Below are positions 35,053-47,800 of a stretch of 64,000 nt of DNA, one piece after another. Position 1 is the first letter of the stretch, and each line of letters opens with the position of its first letter. Source of the DNA: Neckera pumila. Taxonomy: Eukaryota > Streptophyta > Bryopsida > Hypnales > Neckeraceae. The notes under the pieces were generated by a model. The model was not told where the DNA came from and did not search any database. It saw only the letters and a program-made list of their open reading frames with translations. The stretch is taken from contig OZ018414.1 in the NCBI GenBank assembly GCA_963969595.1, positions 24,287,660 through 24,351,659 of the forward strand, in the 5' to 3' direction. Position numbers and translations under genes: made by a program.

Positions 35053-38000
35053 CTAACTGGCAGCGGCATTTGGCGTCACTAATTGAGGCCGCACTACTTC
35101 GAGCTCTGCTAGAACCTCTTTGTCATCTCTATAAATGAAATCAATCATTCTCCAAATCTGCAGCAGCAAGGAAATGGGTAAGAAAACAATGATCATCCAC
35201 AAAATAAACCAAAAGTACTCTCCGGAAACTCGCACTATTTCTGCATGACACCTCATTTAATGTTTGTTCAAGTCATATAACGTAGGGCTCGCAAGCAAAT
35301 ATGGGTGTCAAGCAAAGAACCTGCAAAGTACCCCCACCCCCAGGGGTATTGGCATCTTCAGACACACTGACAATTGTCCACGGATCGCATAAATCCCAAT
35401 GAAAATCCACGACCTTGTCCCTGTTAATAAAAAGACCTAATCTATAGTCAAAATAGGATGTGGGAAAATGAGGGAGCTACTCCAAATAGTTCAGCAGAAT
35501 GATAAAATCTTATCTTCATCTTCCACGTCCATCTACACTCTAGGTCTTCTCACAATTATATAAAATCTGTTCCAAGGCATCTGAGGTGCAGTATCAAATT
35601 GAACAGCAAGAATATGCAAAATGTAACCTTCCTTAATCCTCAAATTTTTCACCAGGGGCAAAATTTTGCAGAAGGATACCTGTGTCCTGTGTGTTGGAAG
35701 AACAAGCCTGGAGGCACTTTTACAGGTTGCTTCAGTTTGCTGGTATCCAATGCCTTACCGACCTATTAATATCCACAAAACTGATTTTTAGGGATAGTGA
35801 ACAATGATTGGATTATTCTTGATATAAGGGTAGTTTCCAATACACTCTACTTCATAAAAGAAAGGAACAGCGTTGCAAGTAAGATATGAAGGTACTTCAA
35901 CCTTTTCATAATCCCACACATTAAGCAATCCATCCTCAGCGCAACTCCCAAAGACAGAAGCTCTATCTGGACACCACTGTGCAGCAAACAACCAACAAGA
36001 AAGCTTGTTAAAACTGTTTAGTTTGAGCAGATTTTTTGACGAAGTTGGTGAAGAGACAGAAAACTTTCCAGAGGTTGGTTGTAGAACTAAGAAAAGCTTA
36101 AAATGATACCTGGACACACAGCACAGCGGCAGAGTGCCCTTCAAAATGCCCAACAGGGAGAGCTTGACCACTGCCTGAAATCTTCCGATGATCGAACAAC
36201 CTGACAGAATTATCTGCCGACCTGAAATACAACCAAATTCTCAAAAAAGAGATTTCCAGGACCACTTATCACACACATTGCCATTATTTACATTAATTCA
36301 TTACAAAATAAAGACACCAACAAAGAAAAACTTTTGATTAAATCGTCATTTAGAAAACTAACCAATGACAACAATGAGCACCTGGTCCAAAAAAAATCTT
36401 AAACAAGTGAGAATAATTATCCAAAACAATTCTCTCGAAGCATGAACAATGCTATGGATTCAATATAACAAAGATTGAGAATGAATACCCAGTCAAGAGA
36501 AGATTCTCGTCGTGAGCATTCCAATCGACACAATGGAGATCTGCACTGTGGGCGTTCTCAACCTGGTTACAACACACCAAAAGCACGGGCATTATGCTCG
36601 AGCATTGAGCAAAATAGCTACACAAGTTAATTCGATTACTATGAGAGTCTGAATAGTGCAACATCTCACACTAATTGGGATGAATGTTGGATGAATAATG
36701 TCTAATTAATTTGAACCTTTGGAAGATTCTTAAATGGAAGTATGATGAATGTACATGAAAGTGATGAATTTTGGATTAAAGTTGAATGACAATCATATTT
36801 TTGCATATAGTATGAAAATAGAGTAGCCCACAGCATAATTCCAAAATTACCGTATGTGAGGGTCGGTTTCAACAAGCCGAAATTGAATTTTCACATCAAC
36901 CTAGACCCTCACATAAGGTGGTGCAAATTAGTGTATTACTGAGGGGCGAACCAATTGAACTAACTTGTGTAGTACAAATACAGCAGGAATAAGAAATTAA
37001 CAGAACTGTATCAATTCAAATTGACCGATCATGAACTATACTAGTATCCAAAGTATGGAAAAACTCTGGAACCCAAATCCAGAGGAAACTTCGTCACCCA
37101 GCATCATAAAAAACTCAGCATCAAGCATGGCAGTAGCAAGCTGGAATTACATTACACTAATATGATTAGTAAGGAATATGCTGACCTTCAATATTGGTTC
37201 AAATTGAGTACGGGCGTCCCACAAGAGAAGGCATGAATCATCACCCACACTGCAAAACTCATTCACGCTGCTCTCGACGGCAGAGTCAACCAATACTATG
37301 AATAAACAATTTTAAGGTCAAGGATATCACCATGTAAGGGCAAGAATTTTATTCAAAATTAAATGAGTTAGAAATTGGGAAGGAATTACAGTAATACAGG
37401 AATTACACAATACTTAGGACACTATTAATTTTTAGACATGAGAATATAAACGTTGACGTGAGTATGACAGGTTAGGAATTTAATTTACCTCGAGGGACGA
37501 AATTGAACATCCTCCACAGTGTTGGTATGGCCCTTAAAGATACCTCTAGGATATAAATGAGTGGCATCGGCAATACACCCTGCAGTTCCTGATTGTTTGG
37601 ACCCTCCCCCAGATGGTGTGCCTGATCTGGGAGTCTGCATACTAGTAATATGGTCCTCAATGCTCCATAGCACAACACACTGGTCTCTGCCTGCACTCAG
37701 ACATTCGAGACGGATTCTCTAGTACTTTCACAATTATTGAACCGATATAGGTAATCATCAGTCACAGTAAACTCGGTGAGTCCCACTGCAGCTATGGCCA
37801 AACCAGTTGATCCGTCCCCAGTATGATGGTTTCAAATGAAGAATAAAAGTCAGCTCATGAAGGAGGAGCGCAAATCCCTCGTCTAAAGGATCACATCAAT
37901 AGAATGCCCTACCTCCTGATATCACATAAGGAGCAGTTCGGCCTAAATTCAGGGCAAATTCCGCATTATCGGTATGTCCTTTCAGAACCTGACAACAAAA

Positions 38001-39967
38001 GGGAGCCAAAACAAGATATTGTAAAAGTTGACAAAGAGAGGCCTCGTCAGTAGCTCATATAAAATCAGTTTCATTGCAGCTTCAAACAGGTCTTATTAGA
38101 GGAAAACTGATCCTTGAATCTTCTCTCCGATGCAACCAATATCTATAACTCAAGTGAATGGAGAGTTAGAACTGAGAAGAACCAGATTAGGTTTTGATTC
38201 AGATGATCCTGATGTGGTTGCTCGGTTTGGCTGAGTTTTAGTATTCCAGATAAGAACCTGCTCAAACAAGAATTTGATAAACCCGGATTATTCTTCAAAT
38301 AAACCACCGAGAAGCTATATGAACGTATGAGGAAACACGTAAACAAGTTCCTAGTTTATCTATGCTATCACATGGAAATTTCCAAGAATAGAGGGCGAAT
38401 GTACCTCAGGACTATCAGTATGCGTTGCAAGGATATTGCTGTTCTGAGGAAGCTCTCGTATTCTGTTAACCTACAAACAGTATACCAATCAAAATGTTAT
38501 AGCTTAAGCTTGTCAGAGCATCGTAGACTGCCAACCCATAGCATACATGATGATAACCAAATTGCGAGAGACAAGTTTACAAGGGCTCAACAAATATTTT
38601 TTTTAAACATAAAAAACTCGGCTCCAGAAACATTCAGAACAGGTCGAAAACTCACTTCACCAGGATGTATAATAGTTTTGAGCTTCTTCAGGTGAGGTGA
38701 TCTCCCACCATCTTTGAACTGCTTCACACAAAGCATAAACACGTGCCAAGTAAGAGCTACATTCTGGAATTAAAGCGAAAGTTCAGAGACAAGATGATTC
38801 GTGGTCTATAGAAAACCAACATAACAGACTCAAACTATGATGTTAGAATACAAGATTCCGATTAACAACCCCAAGTTTTGATAGCAAGAATCAGGGAAGT
38901 TGTCAAAGCTGAGTAAGATTGCACCACGGGCGACAAGGTGGAATAGATGCCTGCGAAATCTGATCTGCCGCAGCAGTTCGTGGCTTCATAATATCACATT
39001 GGGAGACTACGATAGTATTTGGGCATTCTCCATCAGTCTGAAAGCATACAGGTGATAAGACGTACAAATAACAACCAACTTCAATAAATGCAATGATTAA
39101 TAGAACCGTGCCAGATTAGTGAAGCACACTTCAAGAGCCAACAAATCAACTTTGGAAGTACCAGAAGAAAGCAATGAAAATCATGTTCGAATATCACGTT
39201 CGTAGCCGTGAGATTAACTCATCTCACTTTGAAACTGATAACGGTAAGCTGCTTTAATTCTGTGTTAATGATGTTAAAAGAGAATCGCTCACAAACAAAG
39301 GAGAATATACCCTTTCAGAATAAAATAGGAGCTGGCGATTCCTGGCAGGTCCTGCCTCTATCTGCGGCCCCCACCTGCAGACGATTCCATGAAAGGCACT
39401 TAGATGCATGACGGAAGACCGAAATCTGTAAGAACTCAATCTGGTAGCTGACTACGGTACCACTGCAAGTTCCGACAAAGAAAACACAACGTTATCGGTC
39501 ATGATCCCGAAAATGTCGCAATAGAAATTCGTTGTGCCCGAGAATATACGTGCGTGTACATTAAGCCTTTCACATATTAAATGAATTGCGATCATATTTT
39601 GAAACCATAAACCCTAAACCCTAAAAACCGCACTTGTCAAGTCAAAGATAATTGTCACCTTCAGAAATTGCTTAACCTCTGCTTCCGTTAATCATTTGTG
39701 ACAAGAAATCAAGTGGCATCAGAACGCTGATGAAATCCCCCAATGCCATCCAGCTTCACACGAAGACCATGATCACATAATGGCCAGTAAAGCTAACTCC
39801 ATTTGCCCAATTTGAATTCAAGTTAAATAATGTGTAAGCCCAAGAGAGAGGAGAAAGTACCGGCAAGAGAGGGAGGGCCACATGAGGTGATGATTAGTCA
39901 GCCAATCATATAAAGCTGGCACCAACGACTTCCATTGTGCGTGCCGATCCTCCAGTACCCCCTTCAT
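35053..39967 (-). CDS. MSI4: WD40 histone-binding protein MSI4/FVE (15 coding exons found)
   Basis: RBBP4/7-class WD40 adaptor, in plants a partner of histone deacetylase and PRC2/CUL4-DDB1-type complexes that represses FLC-like loci. Coding segments in reading order: 39967-39861, 39374-39311, 39037-38951, 38718-38656, 38470-38405, 38257-38183, 37988-37913, 37690-37489, 37267-37186, 36562-36489, 36221-36110, 35976-35902, 35762-35680, 35420-35321, 35157-35053. Phases agree; 1371 nt, 456 aa. The N-terminal H4-binding helix is HAQWKSLVPALYDWL; WD repeats include TDSPE/VLIWN, GHTDNAEFAL, GHTNTVEDVQF, AHSADLHCVDWN, SADNSVRLFDHRK and SCAEDGLLNVWDYEK. It ends GGGGTLQIWRM plus an acidic helix. Known orthologues have ~50 more N-terminal residues (KKRGRKP-type). 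Here the frame stays open above ATG 39967 to a strong acceptor (TCTCTGTTGCAG), so a first exon probably lies upstream at 39.98-40.4 kb. The intron after 38951 uses a GC donor. Confidence 0.95.
39612..39625. promoter_or_regulatory. telo-box in the first recognised MSI4 intron
   Basis: CCCTAAACCCTAAA lies between coding segments 39967-39861 and 39374-39311. The same 14-mer occurs twice upstream of NUP62. Intronic or 5'-proximal telo-boxes are known in plant housekeeping genes. Any function here is inferred. Confidence 0.55.
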
Positions 39968-40686
39968 GGCGTCCTCAGCGCTGCTGCAACAGAGAAGAGA
40001 TCACACTTCTAATCACACTCTGATCAAGATGGCATCTGCGATAAGGAATAGGACACACAATTCATTCATTCCTACAAAATTAATGCACTCGATATTTCAA
40101 GAGCGAGCTAGCTCTCAAGAACTTTCTAACGCAACTATATTCACTCATTTTGCTCAGTTTATCAAACCAAGCGCTTCATCTTCCTCACGAACGACCTACC
40201 AAGGGGACTCAAGAACAATGCATCCCGACAATTAAGGTTACCGCAGCCAAGCAAAAGAAACCCCGTAACAACATCAGCAACCCTAAGAGAATTCCAACAG
40301 CATTCGTAACTTACTTCAAAGGAGTAACTTATTTCTGCAGCACATTGGTCTGCTACAACGGGCGAGATAATAATCGTTAAGACCATCTGCAATGCAACCG
40401 GCACCACGCACAGTATCGGCACTGTGCAGGGGTGGACGATAATTTTTATTTAAAATTATGCTCCAATGCAACCGGTATGGAGACTTCCATTTTTATAGCC
40501 TCCGTATGCACCCCGGGATTGGCATATTTTGTCATTTTGCCTACCTGGGATAACTCTTGGCAAGTTGATTCATGGGAGTCATCATGACAAAAAGCAGTAG
40601 TACCCAATGAATGTCAAGAAAAGCTTATTGGTATGTGTGTTAATCAATTCAACCTTCTTTGTTTCCATGAAAAGTCCTTTCTTTAA
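39968..40686 (-). other. MSI4: MSI4 5' region: probable first exon/UTR and promoter, not resolved
   Basis: Immediately above ATG 39967 is an acceptor-like CTCTTCTCTGTTGCAG on the minus strand, so at least one upstream exon is expected. An 86-codon minus-strand frame at 40162-40422 shows no match to the expected basic N-terminus. A piggyBac-type MITE starts just beyond (40687), limiting the private promoter to about 0.7 kb. Confidence 0.4.
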
Positions 40687-41595
40687 CCCCTAAAGTTTCA
40701 TGACTATGTAATCACCAAAAATGCTCCAAAACTGCCATTTCTTATATAACTACCAAATTTTTGAAAAAAAACAATTTTTGACACATGTAACGGTAGGATC
40801 TTGTAGTATGATATTTTGAAAACATGTGGGAAAAATTTCAAAAAATTCCACCATGTGGATCATAAGATATAAGCACTCAAAGTCTTGAAAACCATTTTTT
40901 TAATCCTATGAAAAACTGGGCAAGCTCACTTATCAATGAAAAAATGCCGATAAAGGTGGTGCTTCTTTGGATTCACTTTCCTAAACAAGTTGTCTATGTG
41001 CTTGAAAATTTTCACATCATTTGGAATTGTACAACATATAGAAAAAAAATAGTAAGTAGAAAGAAGTAGAAAATCATTTAAAATACTAAATTGTTAAAAA
41101 ATTAATTATGGAATTTGAAAATGCCAATCCCAACAGTTGTAATGTTGTAATAATCAATCTACATCCTAGGATTTTATTTTTTTTCCAAAAATATTGAAAA
41201 TTGAGTTAAATAAATGAGTTTAAAGTTTTTTTAGAGTAGACAATCCACAACTGCCCGCAAACCAAAAACCCTCATAACTTTTGACTCATTGATTGAAATG
41301 GAATGACTCAAAGCTTTTTAAGTATATATAAATGACGAGAACCAATTTCAAAAAAAAATTCCGGAAAAAATGATTTTTTCTGATCTGCCCAAACTGCCCA
41401 GTTACAAAAAAAATAACGTATTAGGTCACAACTTTTGATTCGTATTTCGAAATGTCATGAAACTTGATACACATGAAGATATTCCTTGCCCTTACCTTTT
41501 ATTAAAATTTCAGCTTCAAATATGGATATCTCTAGTCACACGTACCTGCCCAAAATTTCTATACGGCCAAAAAACGCATGTTGGTCTTTTAGGGG
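40687..41595 (+). mobile_element. piggyBac-type MITE, group B copy 1
   Basis: Starts CCCCTAAAGTTTCATGAC after TTAA (40683-40686) and ends TTGGTCTTTTAGGGG. Length is 909 bp. It is near-identical along its length to 42659-43582. The right flank is TATG, so one side of the TTAA duplication has changed. Confidence 0.9.
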
Positions 41596-42195
41596 TATGT
41601 AAATCCTTTTTTTCTCTATCTTTTTATAATACAATAAAGTCCATTTGATGTTTGGACTGTTGGCTTTGCATTGGGTCAAATTTTCTAAAGAAAGAATCGG
41701 TATTAGGGCCAGTTTATACTTGGCCTTGGGTCCTATGGAAGGCCGACCGGATTTGCCTTCAATCCGGCTCTCAATCCGGCCCCAATTCTTCCATCCGGCC
41801 CCAATCAATGTAAAGTCCTTGGGCTGGATTCTAGGGCTTGATTTCCAATTCATGTGCATTTGGATTTTTCAATGCTCAAAAAATAAAATATAAAAATATG
41901 CATGTTTTCCTTTCGCTTACTTTCTTTTCTATTTAAAAAGAAAAAAGGAGACTCTTTTTAAAAAAAATTCTTTTTCTTCCAATTTATTCTATTTCAAAAA
42001 TAGAAAAGAGAGACTTTTTCAATTTTTTTATGTGTTTAATGTCTTATAGATATAATCAAACATAATTTAATTTTTTTATAGACTTTTTGAAGGTAAATAG
42101 GCAACACCTTGAAAGCCTAATATGAAGTACATTTGAACTTTTGTTTACTAAACTTGTTTTACATGAACTCAAAAAGTATACCAAGTATATCCCAA

Positions 42196-42387
42196 TGGGC
42201 AATTTCATTAAAAGGGCGGTATTCCAAGTGCCACTTTGACGGTGTGCCATTTTCACCATCTAGGACAGGTATAGAATTCATAACGGCTATTCTAGACCAT
42301 CTAGGATAGGTATAGATTTAGAACGGACGTTCTGAACTGTTTTCATGCCACTTTAAAAATATATCGCCATTTTAATGAAATTGCCCA
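42196..42387. mobile_element. small foldback MITE, ~190 bp
   Basis: TGGGCAATTTCATTAAAAG at the left pairs with TTTTAATGAAATTGCCCA at the right. The interior repeats CCATCTAGGAYAGGTATAGA and ACGGNCRTTCT words twice. No target duplication identified. Confidence 0.7.
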
Positions 42388-42658
42388 TCACATTGTTAAT
42401 TTAATACCAATATTACCTCCATTTCCGCTAAAAATATCAAAGTATCAAATACGTATTCTTTTAAATAATACTCCGGAGTATGATTTTGCAAAGAATTTAT
42501 TTAGGAAAAATTTACATTTGTTTAGATGCTTATAATTATGGAAAATAAAGGTGCACCTAAGAATCTAAATTGTTGATTATATCATGGGGAATATTAAAAA
42601 AATATTAATCCAACATAGTGAACTAATGACACTTGACCAAGTATTTTAACAGTATTAA

Positions 42659-43582
42659 CCCCTAAAGTTTCACGACTATGTAATCACCAAAAACGCTCCA
42701 AAACTGCCATTTCTAATACAACTACCAAATTTTTGGGAAAAAACAATTTTTGACACATGTAACCATAGGATCTTGTAGTATGATATTTTGAAAACTTGTA
42801 GTAAAAATTTCAGAAAATTCCACCGTGTGGATCATAAGATATAAGCATTCAAAGTCTTGAAAACCATTTTTTCAATCCTGCGAAAAACCAGGCAGCTGCA
42901 CTTTGCAAGCTCTCTTTTCAATGAAAAAATGCCATTAAAGGTGGTGCTTCTTTGCATTCAGTTTCCTAAACAAATTGTCTATATGCATGAAAAATTTCAC
43001 ATCATTTGGAATTGTACAACATATAGGAAAAAAATAGCAAGTAGAAAGAAGTAGAAAATGATTCAAAATACTAAATTGTTAAAAATTTAATCATGGAATT
43101 TAAAAATGCCAATCCCAACAGTCGTAATGTTGTAATAATCAATCTACATCCTAAGATTTTATTTTTTTCCAAAAATATTGAAAATTGAGTTAAATAATCG
43201 ACTTTAAAGTTTTTCTTAGAGTAGATAATCCATAACTGCCCACAATTCAAAAAACCTCATAACTTTTGACTCATTGATTGAAATGGAGTGACTCAAAGCT
43301 TTTTAAGTATATATAAATCTAGAGAACCAATTTCAAAAAAAAAATTCCGGAAAAAATGATTTTTTCTGATCTGCCCAAACTGCCCGGTTACGAAAAAAAG
43401 TAACATATCAGGTTACAACTTTTGACTCATATTTCGAAATGTCATGAAACTTGGTACACATGAAGATATTCCTTGCCCCCACCTTCTATTAAAATTTCAG
43501 CCTCAAATATGGATATCTCTAGTCACACGTACCTGCCCAAAATTTCTATACAACCAAAAAACGCATGTTGGTCCTTTAGGGG
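42659..43582 (+). mobile_element. piggyBac-type MITE, group B copy 2, perfect TTAA duplication
   Basis: TTAA at 42655-42658 and 43583-43586; ends CCCCTAAAG and CTTTAGGGG; 924 bp. The body matches 40687-41595. It is inserted within the candidate element 41706-44354. It has no coding capacity beyond chance frames. Confidence 0.95.
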
Positions 43583-43589
43583 TTAATCA

Positions 43590-43945
43590 AATTGTTTATT
43601 GACGTGAATTCACAATGTGGGTGAATAATGTTTGTTGATGTAAATTCACAGTATGAACTCATACTATCTATTTGTTAATGTGAATTCACAGTATGAATTC
43701 ACACTGTTTGTTAATGTGAATTTACAGTATGAATGCATACTGTAAAATTTATGTGATTTCATACTGTGAAATCATGCTGTAAAATTTACGCAAATTCATC
43801 CTGTGAATTCATATTGTGAATTCATCCTGTGAATTCATATTGTGAATTCATCCTGTAAATTCATGCTGTGAGTTTATACTGTCAAATTCATGTGAAGTTG
43901 TACTGTTCAAATTTATTATTAATTTATGTGAGTTCATACTAGTCA
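43590..43945. repeat. tandem array of short palindromic units around GAATTCA
   Basis: About a dozen imperfect units of ~18-30 bp of the type GTGAATTCACAGTATGAATT and TTCATACTGT. Each is nearly self-complementary, so the array could form serial hairpins. Confidence 0.8.
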
Positions 43946-45032
43946 AACTTTCAAATTTATTTGTTCGCAAGTGAAAGCAGGTTCCAGCGCACCAAAGAAT
44001 GTACCATTTGGATACCATATGCAAAAGTTATGAAGAGTCAAAGTTTAAAATAATAACTTTCGTTGATTAACAGCGGAGATGTTTATGATCCAACAGAAGA
44101 GCCCAATCCGGCCCCAATCCGGCCCAAGATGGGAGTTCAGGCCATCCAAAACCTTGTCCCAATTGCTCCCTTGGAGCCGGATGGTTTGGCGCCAAAACCA
44201 TGCCACCTAAGACGACATATAGGATGAGTGATGGTTCCATCCAGCCCCAAGTATAAACCTCTTGGGCCGGATTTGGAGAAATTGAGAGATTTTATTGGTT
44301 CAAACTCGGAGAGTTCCGGCCGGCCTTCAATCCGGCCCCAAGTATAAACCGGCCTTTGTAGAGGCCTCGTGGAACAACCCGCGATCTGCTCTTGCAGGAC
44401 CTTTTTACTGTTGTTGCATTGCACGTGGTCTTTTAATCCTTCAAATGTCCAATGGATGGATGATAAGTTAAGTAGAACCAAAGTGCAAATGTTCATCCTT
44501 GAGATTTTGTGTGAAAGGAGAAGGTCTTGCAGAGTAATTTGACCTCCAATGAGTGTGCTTGGGTTTTTTTGAACAATTGATTCACATTGTATCCAAAAAG
44601 ATGATTTCTATTATGACCACCTCTCCTTCTAGGATTAAGCACTACCTAAATGTTAACCAGTTATAAAAAAAAAGGCACTCACTTGTACAATCAACCGCTT
44701 TACGTGATTATTTGTCATTTACGGTGACTACTCATAGGAATAGGCCTTGTAAGATGCATATTATGGTATTTGGCATTGTAAAATCTTAATTACATCTGTT
44801 TGGCATTATTTAGTTGGTGGGGAATACTAATATACCATGGTGACTAATACCTAGCATCACAGTATACTAGTAGAATGATGAAATATTTTTTCTTGCAACA
44901 ATAATGGAAGGTAGCCTTGAAATGTCGCACAAGCTAAATGGTAGTGAATAGATGGCTTTCAAGACCATTATAGGAATGAAGAATGCACCTATTGGACCAA
45001 AAATTAGATCATTTTTGGCAAAGTACTATTAA

Positions 45033-45597
45033 TCCCCAAATGTATTTGACTATGTTTTCACCAAAAACGATCTAAAACTGCCATTTCTAATACAAGTACC
45101 AAATTTTAGAAAAAAAAATAGTTTTGGACATATATAACCATAAGATCTTGTAGTGCATTGGTTTGAAAAGATACTGAAAAAATTTCAGAATTTTCCACCG
45201 CACAGATTGCAAGATATTAGTGTTTGAATTGAAAAAAATCCTTTTCTTGTCCCTGCAAAAATCCGGGCAGCTGCACTTTACAAGGTCACAATTTTATGAA
45301 AAAATGTCCAAAATGGTGGTTACTCTTTGGATTCATTTTTGAAATCAAGTTGGCTATATTCTTGAAAAATTTCAGATAATTTGAAATTGTACAACATATA
45401 GGAAAAAAATAGTAAGTAGAAAGAAATAGAGAATGATTCAAAAGACTAAAGTGTTAAAATTTTAATTATGGAATTGAAAAATGCCAATCACAGTGTTTAT
45501 AATGTTGTAATAAACAATCTACATCCAATACTTTTATTTTTTTTCAAAAATATTGAAAATGATTAAACAAAGGATTTCAAAGTTTATTTTAGAGTAG
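45033..45597 (+). mobile_element. piggyBac-type MITE, group B copy 3, truncated
   Basis: Follows TTAA (45029-45032) with TCCCCAAATG. It matches group B through the CCAAAAACG, GTAAGTAGAAAG and AATATTGAAAAT landmarks and stops at AGAGTAG, lacking the last ~350 bp and the right end. Confidence 0.85.
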
Positions 45598-46390
45598 TGA
45601 TAGGTCTTATTCTTTGAGGGCTAAAGTTGCAACCACTAGTGTGCCATCACAAGTTCCGACCCTCTTCCAATCTTGTTGACATGCAGATGTCTCTTGATTG
45701 AGGTTTAGGATATGGTTCATAGAGATTTTTCATTAAGGATTTTACTAGTCTCAAACTATCTTGGATAGTTATGGAAAGAAAACTTTGTCATCCATGATTG
45801 TCTAGGACTAGTTTTAAGTTCAAGATTGATGTTTTCTTGCTCATAGGAGGGGTGTTGGCCACAACGTGTATAGTATTGTTGTGGCATGATTTTCCACAGC
45901 CTTTGCTAAGACCTATAAGTAATTGACTTCACCAAGGTGGTTCAAGGTTGTTAGGAGGATTGTGCAACCAATGTGCTTTCCAAAGTTTGGTGGATGTACA
46001 GATGGATGATTCATTGGTCTTGTATTTCTATAGTTTTCAAGAATCTTCTTTGCATTGCAAGCCTCCTCAAGGATAACATCGATGCGTGAAAGGGCACGGA
46101 TGTATAGACTCGGACGTAAAGGAGGGCATGAAGGCATGGATGGGAGGGCAACAATGATAGCTTGAGCTTAGAGATGTGAGCCTACTAGTCTTGAACCTAA
46201 TTGTAGGTGTATACCTACAATCTTTTAAAGGTGTTTATAACACATGTACCTATAATATAGGTACTATATAATATAGAAAGAATTTATAACATCTAGGTCC
46301 ATATAACATAGATACCTATAATTTTAAAAGGTGTCTATATTATAGACTCATAAGGTTGTAGATTTTATGCTCACATGCTAGCACTCCCAT
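45598..46390. other. no gene; imperfect palindromic words
   Basis: No credible coding frame. 46190-46370 holds repeated TATAGGTAC/ACCTATAAT and AAAGGTGT words in both orientations. Confidence 0.4.
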
Positions 46391-47800
46391 GCAGAGGCTA
46401 TTAAATGAGCACAATCCATGGGAGAGCTTGCTCTTTCTTTGGCCTCAAACTTTCAATTTCATAAGCAGATGTGGACGCATGACTAGCCGGTAACAAACAA
46501 GCTCAAATGCTTGAAAAAGTGGGACGCATGGACATAGAATGCTATGAAACAAGTACAATCCATAGAAGAGTTTGGCTTTTCTTTGGTCTCACACATTCAA
46601 TTTGCTATAGGATGGGTGCTGAGGCATAGAAAATGAGTGACAAATAGGAGCCGATGTATGAAAAGGCGGTGACAGATAGGCGCAAACAAATGGACATAGA
46701 GGCATGGAAAGGCGTGGACGCATAGGCGTGGTTATAGGATGGAAGTCAAACACTATGAAGCAAGCACAACCCATGAGAGAGCTTGACTTTTCTTTGGTCT
46801 CACATATTCAATTTGTCATACGATAGGGGCCGACACATAAAAGGGCGGTGATGGATGGGAGTCAATGTATGAAAGCGTTGGATAGGCACAAGTGCATGGA
46901 CATGGAGGCATGGAAAGGCGCCAACGCATGGGTGTAGACATTATAAAACAAGCCCAACCCATGGGAGAGCTTGAACTTTCTTTGACCTCTCACGTTCAAT
47001 TTATTACAAGATTCTTCCCAAGAAAGCCAAACAATGTTGAAATTTATTGCTAATAACTTTAAATTTGCACACTTTCTTAAATTCTCATTTACAATGATAG
47101 CCATCTCTAAAATTTGATGTAGTAAAGGGTGTAAAGGAGTGTAGAAAGAATTTTCCATTGTCATATCCTATAATACAATGTGATGAGATTTTTTGTTAGG
47201 AAATGATTTTGTTATCTAGGGGGGTTGAATGTTGTGAGTTCCATTTTTCTTAGAAATTTAACTTTGGATTGCCTTTGTAGATAGGTACAAGGATTTGCCA
47301 TTTCATTTGTTGAATTCAACATTGAAGTGGCAATATGGCATCAAGATTTACATCAACCACATTTTTTAAAAGTTTTTTGAACTTTTTGAGATTACTTTAG
47401 TGGGTACGCAAATGAAATTGCCCTTTAAATTGGTGAATTGAACATTGAGTTTTGCTAGAATTTACAATGCTATGCAAATATTGAATGCTATGCAAATCAA
47501 ACATAGAATTTATGAATGTAAATTGAAATTTTTACATCTAAATAGGCCCAAAAGTAATCCAAAGCTAATATTTTAAAATTGTAATGTAGTTTGTGTGAAC
47601 CTTATGCACCCCCAATGTTCTATTTATCCATTTAAATAGCACCGCATAGTATGTACGCACCAAAATAATCCAAAGTTTTACAATAAAATAAAACATGGTT
47701 GATGTGAGTTCTATAAAATTCTAATATTGAACACACCAATGTTAAGGGCACATCCTTGAACATAGGCACAAAATAAACTAAAGAATTTTTTATTTTTTAA

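Larger units (their letters stand above)
41706..44354. mobile_element. candidate ~2.65-kb DNA element with GGCCRGTTTATACTTGG ends
   Basis: 41706 begins GGGCCAGTTTATACTTGG; the region ending at 44354 reads, on the other strand, AGGCCGGTTTATACTTGGGG. Both ends are followed inward by repeated CCGGAT/AATCCGGCCCCAA words. The interior holds a small foldback (42196-42387), a piggyBac-type MITE (42659-43582) and a GAATTCAC-rich repeat. No transposase and no clean target duplication were seen. Two independent end fragments remain possible. Confidence 0.5.

Noticed and set aside
43590..43945. CRISPR-like array
   Set aside because: Units are adjacent, of variable length and without unique spacers; the genome is eukaryotic.
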